Part shown: piece by piece, positions 1 through 7,903 of the stretch
Layout: every line of letters starts with the position of its first letter
How positions within the stretch are numbered: position 1 is the stretch's first letter
Virus record (IMG/VR): IMGVR_UViG_3300036719_003127
Location: 1 to 48,793 of that record
DNA: 48,793 bases
Reading direction: 5' to 3' (one strand)
From: a virus
Position numbers and translations under genes: made by a program
The notes under the pieces: model-generated
Databases searched by the model: none
What the model was told of the DNA's origin: nothing
The model's input: only the letters and a program-made list of their open reading frames with translations

Positions 1-325
1 TATATTTACCTCCACCAACATATAGATCCTGTGGACTTTGTAATTCTAGATCATATTTAGCAGAATTAAAGTTGTAGTCATTGGTGGCTTCTGCGGGAAT
101 TAATAGATTAATAGTTCCTTGAGGGCCGTCAATAGTAAATTTATATTCATCAAAATTAGTTTCTAAACTACTAAATACTTTATATTCATCGCTACCTATT
201 TTCATGGTTAGTCTAGCACAATAATTGGTTAAGTCTATTATATTACCATCGCTATCTTTATATGTTAGACTTAACCTGAACGAAGACCCTTGTTCAATGT
301 TAAAATTATATTGAGTTGCTGCCAT
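1..325 (-). CDS. virion structural protein, N-terminal part (leaves window)
   Basis: The gene starts at ATG 325 and reads out of the left edge, so only about 108 residues are visible. They begin MAATQYNFNIEQGSS and continue with beta-rich segments (YKDSDGNIIDLTNY, IDGPQGTINL, YDLELQSPQ). This 'DSDGN-IDLT...YDLEL' layout resembles small beta-sandwich tail or baseplate-associated proteins of T4-like marine phages. The upstream stop codon (gene at 326-646) directly abuts its ATG, so the two are cotranscribed. The exact structural role cannot be read from this fragment; the virion assignment is an inference from pattern and position. Confidence 0.7.
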   Translation of the reverse strand, partial: MAATQYNFNIEQGSSFRLSLTYKDSDGNIIDLTNYCARLTMKIGSDEYKVFSSLETNFDEYKFTIDGPQGTINLLIPAEATNDYNFNSAKYDLELQSPQDLYVGGGKY

Positions 326-646
326 TTAATTTCTTTCTATTCTATCTTCTAGGGCTTCTAGTGTTTTACCAAGTGTTGCTATTTGCACCTTCAATTCATT
401 CATTACTTCAGTATTACGCTGTAAAGCATTAGCAAAAGCTGCCTGAGTTTCTTTATTAGTCGCTAATCGTTCCATAATAAATTGACGATCTTGAAGATAT
501 GGACTATCATTTTTAATAATCTCAGTCACTTCTGCTTTAGTGACCATATTTTTACCAATAGTAAACCAAAAACCAAGCATTGTTATTATAATGCCTATAC
601 TTGTTGTAGCGATATTTTCCCAAAAATGAATTATTGTTTCATTCAT
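326..646 (-). CDS. single-span membrane protein with coiled-coil tail
   Basis: This is a 106-residue protein of unknown function. Residues about 12-31 (TTSIGIIITMLGFWFTIG) form one hydrophobic span. The rest is a long charged helix with heptad-like spacing and is probably a coiled coil. It has no cleavable signal. It sits between two virion-type genes, so a minor virion or lysis-accessory role (holin or spanin-like) is possible, but nothing in the sequence decides this. Confidence 0.7.
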   Translation of the reverse strand: MNETIIHFWENIATTSIGIIITMLGFWFTIGKNMVTKAEVTEIIKNDSPYLQDRQFIMERLATNKETQAAFANALQRNTEVMNELKVQIATLGKTLEALEDRIERN

Positions 647-663
647 ATATTACCCTTTAATTA

Positions 664-715
664 AATAAGCCAACGACACACATGGTATCATTGGCTTATT
701 ATGATGTAAGTGTCG
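664..715 (-). terminator. interleaved inverted repeats, possible terminator
   Basis: Downstream of the gene at 729-1253, minus-strand RNA could form a perfect 10-bp stem between AATAAGCCAA (691-700) and TTGGCTTATT (664-673), followed by a U/A-rich stretch. A second 6-7 bp stem, CGACAC (710-715) with GTGTCG (674-679), interleaves with it. The two 3' arms are immediately adjacent, so the helices probably compete rather than coexist. The U-tract is weak, so termination is tentative; RNA processing or stabilisation is an alternative. Confidence 0.4.
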
Positions 716-728
716 TAAGTTATTTAAC

Positions 729-1253
729 TTAGTTTGTTTTTGCCTTGTAATCATCTTGAACAGGAACTGGTGCTCCGGTTTTGTACTGTAGTTCACCAGG
801 ATATGCTCTACTTGGATTAGCAGCATCATCAGTAGCGAAAGTATCAACAGCAACAACAGGATTCGTACCAAATGTGCCTGTGTAAATATTCCATTCACCA
901 GCACGAATAGCTGTAGTTAATCTGCGTGTTCTTACAGATTGAATACTATGAATACTACGAATATTACCAGGAACTGCGGCACCGCTTAATAAATATGTAT
1001 TACTCACACCAGATAAAGTTTTTGTAACTCTTTTTGCTACTGGTTTTTGATTACTGTAAGAAAATGTACCGGCACTTAAGGCTTTATCAGCGTCATTATT
1101 ATCGACTACTGATGAACCAAAAACGCCAACATTAGAGTAGCCTAAATCAACACTGTTAAGAACAGAGGTTGAACCACCCTTGAGTACTGATCCGCCATTA
1201 TTATCTGTTGAAGATGCTGTTACAGCACTACCATTTACTTGTTGAGTTGCCAT
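729..1253 (-). CDS. probable virion protein (Ser/Thr/Gly-rich, 174 aa)
   Basis: The start is ATG 1253, preceded by AAGGAG. The protein has a low-complexity N-terminus rich in S, T, G, N and V (MATQQVNGSAVTASSTDNN), then basic patches (KRVTKTLS, SVRTRRLTTAIRAGEWN). No enzyme motif, signal or membrane span is seen. Composition and position among structural genes suggest a head decoration, neck or tail component. It is followed by the inverted repeats at 664-715, so it may end a transcript. Function is inferred only. Confidence 0.65.
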   Translation of the reverse strand: MATQQVNGSAVTASSTDNNGGSVLKGGSTSVLNSVDLGYSNVGVFGSSVVDNNDADKALSAGTFSYSNQKPVAKRVTKTLSGVSNTYLLSGAAVPGNIRSIHSIQSVRTRRLTTAIRAGEWNIYTGTFGTNPVVAVDTFATDDAANPSRAYPGELQYKTGAPVPVQDDYKAKTN

Positions 1254-1274
1254 TATATATTTGCTCCTTATAAG

Positions 1275-1293
1275 GTATTACAGATCTTAATAC
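1275..1293 (-). other. leader hairpin before the gene at 729-1253
   Basis: The 67-base gap between 1254 and 1320 has no gene. On the minus strand it can form a 6-bp hairpin (arms at 1288-1293 and 1275-1280, 7-nt loop) just upstream of the palindromic CCTTATAAGG that contains the Shine-Dalgarno AAGG. It may stabilise the leader or tune translation. No promoter matching the family used elsewhere in the window is seen. Confidence 0.25.
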
Positions 1294-1320
1294 ACATTTT
1301 TGGAATTTAGCTAAATTATT

Positions 1321-1983
1321 TTATTTTTCATAAAAATAGCCAATTAAATCTGGTATAATATTTAAAGTACTAATTCGTACACAAGAAATATTATTTTTTT
1401 TTAATTTTTCGAAATGGTCTTTATTCCATATATTTCCAGAAAATATAGTTGTAATATTACTTTTTTGATTAAGTAGAATAGTGGCTATAATATTATCGTC
1501 AATATTATCTAACATATATCCTGTGGATGGATATACATAATTAATATTGTGTTCTTTCAGAATATTACAGGCTTTGATAAGAGATTGATGTGTGAATGTT
1601 CTGTATTCTAAATAAAAAAATAATTCTACATTATTATCATCACAGATTTGTTTATTTAGCTTAATATCTGTTTTGATTTTATCGTATTTTCTATTAGCTA
1701 ATAAATTATTGGGAAATACTAATTCTATTTTTTGAGCACCATTATTGATAGCATTAAGTACTGCGGAGCTTCTGCTTTTAGTGTCAGAAATACCTAAAGG
1801 ATAGTCGATAGCATTGGATACTTTGATATTTGTATCTTTAAGTATATTTCTACAGAGTTTAGTATAAAAATATGGTATTGATATATAACTAATATGAGTA
1901 AGATCTTTGATTTTTTCTATATTTAGTTTTATTTCATTTTCATCTGTATCAGTACTATACGATGCGTATTCTATATATTTCAT
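1321..1983 (-). CDS. DeoC-fold protein lacking the catalytic lysines
   Basis: The 220-residue protein follows the deoxyribose-phosphate aldolase pattern: a 'VSNAIDYPLGISDTKSR' strand-loop, an Ala/Gly-rich helix (SAVLNAINNGAQKIELVFP), then NYVYPSTGY. In active DeoC the last motif reads VKTSTGF and its Lys forms the Schiff base; here that Lys is Tyr. The second active-site Lys region (KPAGG) reads as IFSGNIWN, and the Asp before the VFP motif is Glu. It is therefore probably not an aldolase but a repurposed or inactive TIM barrel. It overlaps the ClpP-like gene by 4 bases (ATGA type), so the two are translationally coupled. Confidence 0.7.
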   Translation of the reverse strand: MKYIEYASYSTDTDENEIKLNIEKIKDLTHISYISIPYFYTKLCRNILKDTNIKVSNAIDYPLGISDTKSRSSAVLNAINNGAQKIELVFPNNLLANRKYDKIKTDIKLNKQICDDNNVELFFYLEYRTFTHQSLIKACNILKEHNINYVYPSTGYMLDNIDDNIIATILLNQKSNITTIFSGNIWNKDHFEKLKKNNISCVRISTLNIIPDLIGYFYEK

Positions 1984-2660
1984 GTTTTTTTGATAATATT
2001 TTTAATAGAATCTATACTAGGATATTTTTTTGTACCAAATATACCATCGGCAAAACCATACCTTACAGCTTCTTCAGCAGTTAATATCCAATCTCTTTTG
2101 GTTGCCAATTGACTAACAATATGTTTTCTGGCCATCATGCGTTTCCAATTTTTTTCTTTAGATATACTACTATTCATACACTTTTCTGTAAATATATCTA
2201 TCATCTTTTCGCTCTCTTTATCGCTCCATTGCACCATACTTAAAGCTGCTTTGTGTTCATTATCAATACTTAAAGAACCATAATGTATTAAAAAATTTGT
2301 ATTTGGCATCAGTATTCTAAGATCAGCAGCTTGTAATAATACGCTGCTGCTGGATTCAACTTTTGCCGCTGCAATAATTATTACTTTGCTTTTACTGGCT
2401 TTAATTGAATCATATATACCTAGACAATCTTGCCAATCTCCACCGGGTAAATGCATATGTACTAATATTGGTTCTAGAGATAATGTATTCAAATATCTCA
2501 GATTTTTTTCAAAAATTACAGCAGATCTATAATCTACGCCGGTTTCTTCATCATCAGATAAATATGAATGTAAATATAGTTCTCTATTTTTAACATCTAT
2601 ATTATAAGAGTGGATGAGATTTAGATCGTTATCTTGCTCTTTATTGGTTGAATTTGACAT
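1980..2660 (-). CDS. ClpP-like serine protease
   Basis: The 226-residue protein matches the ClpP/crotonase-fold peptidases. The candidate nucleophile is Ser103 in KVESSSSVLLQAAD (ClpP: GQAASMGAVLLAAG). His126 lies in NFLIHYGS, and Asp190 lies in TKRDWILTAEEAVRYGFAD, which closely follows the ClpP 'ERD-x-F-L-S-A-x-E-A' motif. All three triad positions are present. The N-terminus (about 45 residues) is longer and acidic. In phages such enzymes can act as prohead or scaffold proteases or partner with host Clp ATPases; proximity to virion genes favours maturation. It is coupled to the DeoC-fold gene. Confidence 0.8.
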   Translation of the reverse strand: MSNSTNKEQDNDLNLIHSYNIDVKNRELYLHSYLSDDEETGVDYRSAVIFEKNLRYLNTLSLEPILVHMHLPGGDWQDCLGIYDSIKASKSKVIIIAAAKVESSSSVLLQAADLRILMPNTNFLIHYGSLSIDNEHKAALSMVQWSDKESEKMIDIFTEKCMNSSISKEKNWKRMMARKHIVSQLATKRDWILTAEEAVRYGFADGIFGTKKYPSIDSIKNIIKKT

Positions 2661-3071
2661 TTAGTACTCTAGTATTTGGTAAACATTATTATTTACATCT
2701 CTCATAACTTCAGAATCATTGAAAGCTTTTCCGACACTAATTCTAAAACGATATTTTGTAAAAACATCTAATGTCTCTATGCCATCAGTTGATTCAATTG
2801 CGTCTGAAATTTTTTTAGTTATGCTAAAATTTGTATGACCATTCCAGAAATTAAAAATTTTACCAGAAGCGGTTTGTTCGTTGTAGGAAATTGCCCCAAA
2901 TGGCGTAATAATCATTTTGATTTTCTGTTCTGGTTTATATTTATTATTAATTTGATCATCATATGAGTCTGAATATTGGTCCTCTTCATTTATTTCATCA
3001 TTATCAAAACCAAGAGGATCAATCCATTTTTCCCATATAATTTTTGGTTCAAATTTATTGTTGATTACCAT
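2661..3071 (-). CDS. unknown protein, 136 aa
   Basis: I chose ATG 3071 (MVINNKFEPKIIWEKW) because a longer reading would overlap far into the upstream gene. The N-terminal third is very acidic (DNDEINEEDQYSDSYDDQ), followed by an apparently beta-rich domain (KIKMIITPFGAISYNEQ, FNFWNGHTNFSI). No known motif is recognised. It lies directly before the ClpP-like gene in a run of unknown genes that also includes the sigma factor, so a virion-assembly or gene-expression role is possible. Confidence 0.7.
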   Translation of the reverse strand: MVINNKFEPKIIWEKWIDPLGFDNDEINEEDQYSDSYDDQINNKYKPEQKIKMIITPFGAISYNEQTASGKIFNFWNGHTNFSITKKISDAIESTDGIETLDVFTKYRFRISVGKAFNDSEVMRDVNNNVYQILEY

Positions 3072-3435
3072 TAATATACCTAGTAAAAACTTTAGATGGC
3101 AATATAAATGCTTGGTCTTTTTGCTCATCATTAGATACTATTTTTTGCTCTAACATAATTAATAATAATAGTATATTTTCAATTGCGGTTTTATTTTTAT
3201 AATTGATCTTATCTAAGATAATTGATATTATTTGATTTTTTAATTTACCACTATTAATTATATGCAAAAATTCTGCACAGTCTTCTTGAGCAGTTCCGAT
3301 CACATTATTAATTTTATCTTCATTGATATTAACTATTAGATCTATTTGTTTATCTGATTTCAAAGAGATCAAAATATTACATATATTATCGTCCTTGTCA
3401 TATCTAGCAAAAAATTTTTTAATCAGATTGATCAT
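3055..3435 (-). CDS. unknown protein, 126 aa
   Basis: This predicted mostly helical, lysine- and isoleucine-rich protein begins MINLIKKFFARYDKDD and has no Cys cluster, signal or recognised motif. It overlaps both neighbours (17 bases downstream, 4 bases upstream) and is clearly part of the sigma-factor operon. Nothing in the sequence indicates its function. Confidence 0.7.
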   Translation of the reverse strand: MINLIKKFFARYDKDDNICNILISLKSDKQIDLIVNINEDKINNVIGTAQEDCAEFLHIINSGKLKNQIISIILDKINYKNKTAIENILLLLIMLEQKIVSNDEQKDQAFILPSKVFTRYINGNQQ

Positions 3436-3863
3436 AGACTATTTTGTAGAATAGAGTCTATTATACCGTATACTGGCTGGCTAACTTTATCTTGAATTGA
3501 ATATTTAAATTTTAACCAATTAAAATTGGGATCAACTATATCCAGCTTTTGTATAACTATACCGCATAATAAAAATAAATCGTGGTCTAAATCATAAATT
3601 TGATGAGTATCAATTTCTTTAATATAATCAATCAATAATTCATTTTTAATATCAAGACCAGAGACTATTACTTGCTCTATAAATTTTATTACTTTAGAAT
3701 CAAAAATGGATTTGACATTATATCTAATCTCATTCAAGATATATCTTGGGCTTTCCAGTTTATATATTGGAAATATAATTTTTTCTTTATCTAATGATAA
3801 AATATAGCTTTGTTTTTCTTTTTCATCAGCCGTAACAACACAATAAACTACAAAAACATTCAT
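3432..3863 (-). CDS. unknown protein, 143 aa
   Basis: It begins MNVFVVYCVVTADEKEKQSY and is followed by alternating strand and helix patterns. No signal peptidase site or catalytic motif is recognised; the N-terminal hydrophobic stretch looks like a buried beta strand rather than a membrane span. It is coupled by a 4-base overlap to the sigma-factor gene just upstream, so a role in late transcription (coactivator or anti-host factor) is conceivable but unsupported. Confidence 0.7.
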   Translation of the reverse strand: MNVFVVYCVVTADEKEKQSYILSLDKEKIIFPIYKLESPRYILNEIRYNVKSIFDSKVIKFIEQVIVSGLDIKNELLIDYIKEIDTHQIYDLDHDLFLLCGIVIQKLDIVDPNFNWLKFKYSIQDKVSQPVYGIIDSILQNSL

Positions 3864-4501
3864 GATAACTTTCTGATTTTTTCTATGGCCGATTTGATGC
3901 TTTGTCTAATAGCCTCTCTAGTTACATTAAATTGTTTGCCAATATTTTCAAGTGTTTGATTTTCTAAATAATACATTCTTAAATGTTGTTTTTGTTTTTC
4001 AGATAAAATATCGGAAGAAAATAAGTCATCTATTAATTTAGATGCTATATTTTTATTTTCTGAATCAATCAAAATTTCAATAGGCTCTGTCTGGTTTGTA
4101 TCTTCAATTAAGTTAATAATTTCTAAATCTTCATTTTTATTTGACAGTAGAGACATAGTATAACATTTATTGTTTTTACTGTGTTTATACTTTTTGGTTA
4201 TATATGTTTGAATTGCCCAAATAGCACATTGATTTCTATACGAATACAGATTTTTATATTGTTTAGTATTGTCACTATCATTCTGTTTCCATCTCCAATC
4301 CCCCATCATAATAGCATTTGCAACAAAAGATATTGCATCTTCATTGGTTAACATTTCTTTAGATAAACCAATAAAAAATGTAGGAGCTAATTTTGCTATA
4401 ATTTTTTGAGCTAAATTAACATAAAAATCTAAAGATTCAAACTTAATATCATTATGGTCTTTATATAGTATCTTTTGTTTACCAATAGCTGGTATAATCA
4501 T
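3860..4501 (-). CDS. sigma-70 family RNA polymerase sigma factor
   Basis: The 213-residue protein has a region-2-like helical part (residues about 45-105, Trp-rich, with WRWKQ and CAIWAIQTYI) and a clear region 4 (about 163-213). The region 4.2 helix-turn-helix, TLENIGKQFNVTREAIRQS, is nearly that of primary bacterial sigma factors (EVGKQFDVTRERIRQ). T4 gp55, by contrast, lacks region 4 and needs gp33. It should redirect host RNA polymerase, most simply to phage middle or late promoters. It is first in a chain of overlapping genes leading to ClpP and virion genes. Confidence 0.85.
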   Translation of the reverse strand: MIIPAIGKQKILYKDHNDIKFESLDFYVNLAQKIIAKLAPTFFIGLSKEMLTNEDAISFVANAIMMGDWRWKQNDSDNTKQYKNLYSYRNQCAIWAIQTYITKKYKHSKNNKCYTMSLLSNKNEDLEIINLIEDTNQTEPIEILIDSENKNIASKLIDDLFSSDILSEKQKQHLRMYYLENQTLENIGKQFNVTREAIRQSIKSAIEKIRKLS

Positions 4502-4528
4502 TTATTGTCCTTTAATAGAATAGGTCCT

Positions 4529-4550
4529 AATTATTATTTAGATAATAATT
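4529..4550 (-). terminator. AT-only hairpin upstream of the sigma gene
   Basis: Between the genes at 4552 and 4501 the sequence forms a perfect 9-bp A/T-only stem (arms 4529-4537 and 4542-4550) with a 4-base loop. It is too weak to be a classic terminator, but it lies exactly in the gap before the sigma-factor ribosome site (AAAGGA). It may be a weak terminator or a processing site. Confidence 0.3.
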
Positions 4551-4551
4551 A

Positions 4552-5019
4552 TTATTTTGTTAATTTCTTCCACTGATCAGGATCTGGTCTATCTTTATCC
4601 CCAGGCTTTGCGGGTTTGTATTTTTTACCCATTCGTTCTTTTTTCTTTCTTATATTTTCCCATAAACCGGGTTTTGATCCACCTTCAGAAGTATCGGCAG
4701 ATTCTGCGACGTACATGACAAAATCGTGAATGCTTCTCATTTGATCCTCAACAACAGCGATCATACCCTGTAGGTGGGCTGCTGTCAAATTTTCGCTGAC
4801 CGTTGGATTGTCTAGACTACTCAGTATACTCTTGGCGTGTTGCATAATAGCATTTAATGATCCTATATTCATATCATAAAAATCTTTCTTATATTCCATA
4901 AGTTCCATTTCTGGACTTTCTTCTTCCATTTCTTCAACTTTGGTAAAATCACCATCTTCAGATTTTGTTTTTAGACTTTGATTAACGGAATTGAGTATGT
5001 CTTTAAATCGTTCGTTCAT
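4552..5019 (-). CDS. unknown protein, 155 aa, charged and helical
   Basis: The protein starts MNERFKDILNSVNQSLKTK and has an acidic central part (VEEMEEESPEMELMEYKKD), a long helix with SILSSLDNPTVSENLTAAHLQ, and a basic C-terminus (NIRKKKERMGKKYKPAKPG). The acidic-helix-basic-tail layout resembles small scaffold or core proteins of phage proheads, but no specific family is recognised. It lies between a probable head-region gene (5041-5703) and the sigma gene. Confidence 0.7.
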   Translation of the reverse strand: MNERFKDILNSVNQSLKTKSEDGDFTKVEEMEEESPEMELMEYKKDFYDMNIGSLNAIMQHAKSILSSLDNPTVSENLTAAHLQGMIAVVEDQMRSIHDFVMYVAESADTSEGGSKPGLWENIRKKKERMGKKYKPAKPGDKDRPDPDQWKKLTK

Positions 5020-5040
5020 TGTGTAGCCTTTCTTATATTG

Positions 5041-5703
5041 TTACCATGCTTTGCAAGACCAATATCGTGCTTTCCATTTGGGACCAGGATTATCACAATT
5101 GTGTCTTGCTCTAAAGTTCTTTCGGCGTCCCGGAATGTTCTTTTTGATTTTCATATTAGGATCACCAAAATTTACTTTTACAACGTTACCTTTATCATTT
5201 TTAACATAGACACTAGATTTTTTAGGACCATTTGGTGTTCTAAAAGGTTTATTGAGAGTAACTTTACGACCCTGATATTCTTCTGCTTTACCTACATATA
5301 CTAAAGTTTTACCGTCTTTAGTATAATTACTTCTCATATCATAATAAAAAATTTCACCAGTTCTTGGATCTTTATATTTATAAGATGCTAAACAATCTAG
5401 TGCGTATTCTTCTGTTTCTTCGTCACACTCCATGTAATCATCGTCATTTGGAATTACAAGATTATCCATTGTAAGTTCTTCTTCGTATCCAACGCAAGAA
5501 TCACAATAACCCATACCAAAATAATAATTCAATATATCAAAGGTTTGTTGAAATATTCCTCCTTTGCTTTTTTTTGTTTGTCCCAAGCAAATAGCAACTC
5601 TTTGTTTGGAGTCAGGATATTCCTTTTTCATTGTTTCGTTGCCCATGCAGCGAGCAACAAACTTATTATTGTCCTCGTTTTCTTTTCTTGATGGTATTGG
5701 CAT
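5041..5703 (-). CDS. phage protein with N-terminal 'MPIPSRKE...QRVAIC' domain
   Basis: The first 45 residues (MPIPSRKENEDNNKFVARCMG, then KKEYPDSKQRVAICLGQ) match a short N-terminal module common in phage head-region and portal-associated proteins. The middle is acidic and Cys-containing (GYCDSCVGYEEE), and the C-terminus is basic with GRRKNFRARHNCDNPGPKWK, which may bind nucleic acid or zinc. At 220 residues it is probably a virion-assembly protein. It precedes the gene at 4552-5019 in transcription order, but the exact function is unknown. Confidence 0.7.
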   Translation of the reverse strand: MPIPSRKENEDNNKFVARCMGNETMKKEYPDSKQRVAICLGQTKKSKGGIFQQTFDILNYYFGMGYCDSCVGYEEELTMDNLVIPNDDDYMECDEETEEYALDCLASYKYKDPRTGEIFYYDMRSNYTKDGKTLVYVGKAEEYQGRKVTLNKPFRTPNGPKKSSVYVKNDKGNVVKVNFGDPNMKIKKNIPGRRKNFRARHNCDNPGPKWKARYWSCKAW

Positions 5704-5708
5704 TATAA

Positions 5709-6782
5709 TTATCCGTATAAATGATTATAGAGAATATTTGCGGTATTTGACCAAGTTAAATTTTTGGCCGTTTCTAACCCTACAGGATTAGTATTTACAC
5801 TGTTCTTATACACATATCTCATATGTTCTACCATTTGTTCGATCTCATTGAAAGATAAATCGGCCCAATTACCAAAACCATCAAAAAATAAATTATCTTT
5901 TGCGGGTACTAATCGGTCTATATCGATAAGATATGAATTATTAGTATTAGCATATTCTGTATGTGCAGAATAGTTGGTTAAAATTATTGGCTTATTCATA
6001 GCCATCATTTCTACCGCTTCATTATTCCATCCTTCTGCCCTTGCTGGAAAAATTCCACAATCGGACATTGATATAATATTGGCCACATCCTTATGTGTTG
6101 GTAATCTTGGTAGTATTTTTATTTTATTGCCAAGTTTAGAATTTTGATATAATTTTACCCATTTTAAATTATCTTCTGGACTTAAAAATGGATTATATGA
6201 TAGCATCCATAATTCCACATTATCTTTTTCTTCAAATGCCAAATTAAATGCTTCTAATAAAACATCATGACCTTTTCTTAATTCCCATTTGCCCATATTT
6301 AGAAATATATATTTGTCTGAGGATTCTTTTGGTCGTTCATGAGCAACAGAAGTATTAAATATTTCTTGATCCGCCGCTAGTGGAGATACGCATATTTTTG
6401 TTGTAATATTATTATTCAATAAAATCTGTTTGGCCCAGTTAGACGCAACAAATATTATATCAGTATTATTTATCATACTAATTTCTATTGGTTTTAATTT
6501 ATCAACTTCAAAAAAAGTTAATGCCGCATACTTACCATTACCTATTCTTGTTGCTAAATCATATTGGTGCCATATTTTTAAAAATGTAGTTTGATTATCA
6601 TAGATTAATTGTTTCTGTATATCTTCTACTATATTTTGTTTATCTGTTTCAAAATCTATAGAAGGATTTCCTATAGGAAATAAACAAATCTCAAGTTTAT
6701 CTCTTAATTGTTTATATATATTATATGATGTTATGCCATAGCCTGTTGATCCAATTGGACACATTAGATTTAATTTATTCAT
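5709..6782 (-). CDS. glycosyltransferase, GT4-like (GT-B fold)
   Basis: The 357-residue protein has the GT-B layout. The N-terminal domain opens MNKLNLMCPIGSTGYGITSYN, with the glycine-rich acceptor-side loop. The C-terminal nucleotide-sugar domain contains GKWELRKGHDVLLEAF and the conserved EGWNNEAVEMMAMNKPIIL (equivalent of the E-x7-E donor motif), then TNYSAHTEY. The enzyme would transfer a sugar from an NDP-sugar in the cytoplasm. It overlaps the GMP-reductase gene by one base and lies in the sugar cassette up to 12 kb. The acceptor (virion, DNA or host glycan) is unknown. Confidence 0.85.
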   Translation of the reverse strand: MNKLNLMCPIGSTGYGITSYNIYKQLRDKLEICLFPIGNPSIDFETDKQNIVEDIQKQLIYDNQTTFLKIWHQYDLATRIGNGKYAALTFFEVDKLKPIEISMINNTDIIFVASNWAKQILLNNNITTKICVSPLAADQEIFNTSVAHERPKESSDKYIFLNMGKWELRKGHDVLLEAFNLAFEEKDNVELWMLSYNPFLSPEDNLKWVKLYQNSKLGNKIKILPRLPTHKDVANIISMSDCGIFPARAEGWNNEAVEMMAMNKPIILTNYSAHTEYANTNNSYLIDIDRLVPAKDNLFFDGFGNWADLSFNEIEQMVEHMRYVYKNSVNTNPVGLETAKNLTWSNTANILYNHLYG

Positions 6783-7903
6783 TATTCGTAGATCCTATTA
6801 TGGGTATTGTTTACTTGTATAAATGTTGTTTTTTTGCCAAAATCTTTAATTTTGTCTGCGCCGATATATGTACAGGCACTTCTAAGACCACCATAGATAT
6901 CGTATAGTATTTCTTGTGCTGGTCCTTTATATGGAACAGTAACGCATTTGCCTTCTGCTGTTCGATAATTAGCTACTCCATTATGATGTTTATCCATAGC
7001 GTTTTTACTACTCATGCCATAATATTTTAAAGATATTTTTTTGTTAGGAGTAGAATATCCTGGATTTAGTGTTTGCCAAAATCCCTGAGCAGAGGATCCT
7101 GCCTCAATATAATACTCATACTCCCATTCTCCTTCGCACTCATCACTTCCTGCAAACATACTACCCAACATTACAAAATCACTATTGCCACCAAAAGCCT
7201 TACAAATATCTCCAACTACTTTGCAGCCTCCATCAGAACAAATATGTCCACCAAGACCATGAGCAGCGTCCGCACACTCCATAACAGCACTCAGTTGTGG
7301 GTATCCTACACCAGTTTTTAAACGCGTGGTACAAACACTACCTGACCCTATACCAACCTTGACTATATCAACTTTGCCATGAAGTATAAGTTCTTCAACC
7401 ATTTCTGGAGTAACAACATTTCCGGCCATGATAATAACTTCCGGAAAAGATTTGCGTAGATGTGCTGCTGTTTTAACAAATTGTTCTGTGTACCCATTAG
7501 CAACATCAAGACAAATATTAGGCATTAATATATTATGAGTTTTTAACCGATTGAATACTTCTAATATTTTTTCGTTATCTTTTAATGATGTTCCTGTAGA
7601 ATAAAAAACATAGTCTCTAAGATCTGAGTATTGTATATAAAAGTCAACTAAAGATTCAACAGAGTAATGCTTGTGTAGGCATACTATGCTCTTGTGTTTG
7701 CTAACAGTTTTTGCCATTTCAAAAGTACCAACAGTATCCATATTAGCGACCATAATAGGTGTGCAACTTAACTGTCTTGGCGAATGAATAAAATGAAAAT
7801 CCCTAACTAAAGAAACTTGTTTTCTGCTTGTCAGAAAAGATCTTTTCGGTCTAATCAAAACATCATCAAAATCTAGTTTAGTTTCATTAATTATTTTTTG
7901 CAT
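6782..7903 (-). CDS. guaC: GMP reductase (IMPDH/GMPR family)
   Basis: The 373-residue TIM-barrel enzyme is much closer to GuaC than to IMP dehydrogenase. It has LDFDDVLIRPKRS at the start, the catalytic loop GSVCTTRLKTGVGYPQ with Cys191, then ADAAHGLGGHICSDGGC, YGMSSKNAM, RTAEGK, and GGLRSACTYIGA near the C-terminus. There is no CBS domain. GuaC normally reduces GMP to IMP with NADPH, moving guanine to adenine nucleotides, which would suit an AT-rich genome. About 30 residues are inserted near 259-288 (Glu/Tyr-rich, then Gly/Ser/Pro-rich) compared with the usual roughly 347-residue enzyme. It overlaps the next upstream gene by 17 bases. Confidence 0.88.
   Translation of the reverse strand: MQKIINETKLDFDDVLIRPKRSFLTSRKQVSLVRDFHFIHSPRQLSCTPIMVANMDTVGTFEMAKTVSKHKSIVCLHKHYSVESLVDFYIQYSDLRDYVFYSTGTSLKDNEKILEVFNRLKTHNILMPNICLDVANGYTEQFVKTAAHLRKSFPEVIIMAGNVVTPEMVEELILHGKVDIVKVGIGSGSVCTTRLKTGVGYPQLSAVMECADAAHGLGGHICSDGGCKVVGDICKAFGGNSDFVMLGSMFAGSDECEGEWEYEYYIEAGSSAQGFWQTLNPGYSTPNKKISLKYYGMSSKNAMDKHHNGVANYRTAEGKCVTVPYKGPAQEILYDIYGGLRSACTYIGADKIKDFGKKTTFIQVNNTHNRIYE

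Noticed and set aside
482-664. Plus-strand frame opposite the gene at 326-646, and many similar ones elsewhere.
   Set aside because: They mirror real minus-strand genes and show no family pattern or ribosome site. Only 46352-46939 has both.
664-715. A coaxial pseudoknot formed by both interleaved helices.
   Set aside because: The two 3' arms are adjacent and the connecting loop of 9 bases is too short to span both helices, so alternative structures are more likely.
650-904. A minus-strand frame overlapping the end of the virion gene at 729-1253.
   Set aside because: It lies in another frame of a better-supported gene and would be read across the inverted repeats.
1321-1983. Annotation as active deoxyribose-phosphate aldolase.
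   Set aside because: The Schiff-base lysine and the second active-site lysine are missing.
1-5703. T4-type late promoters (TATAAATA) before virion genes.
   Set aside because: I saw no such box in the short gaps at 647-728, 1254-1320, 4502-4551 and 5020-5040; a full scan was not possible by eye.
6782-7903. Annotation as IMP dehydrogenase.
   Set aside because: No CBS domain is present, and the motifs around Cys191 and the YGMSS flap match GMP reductase.
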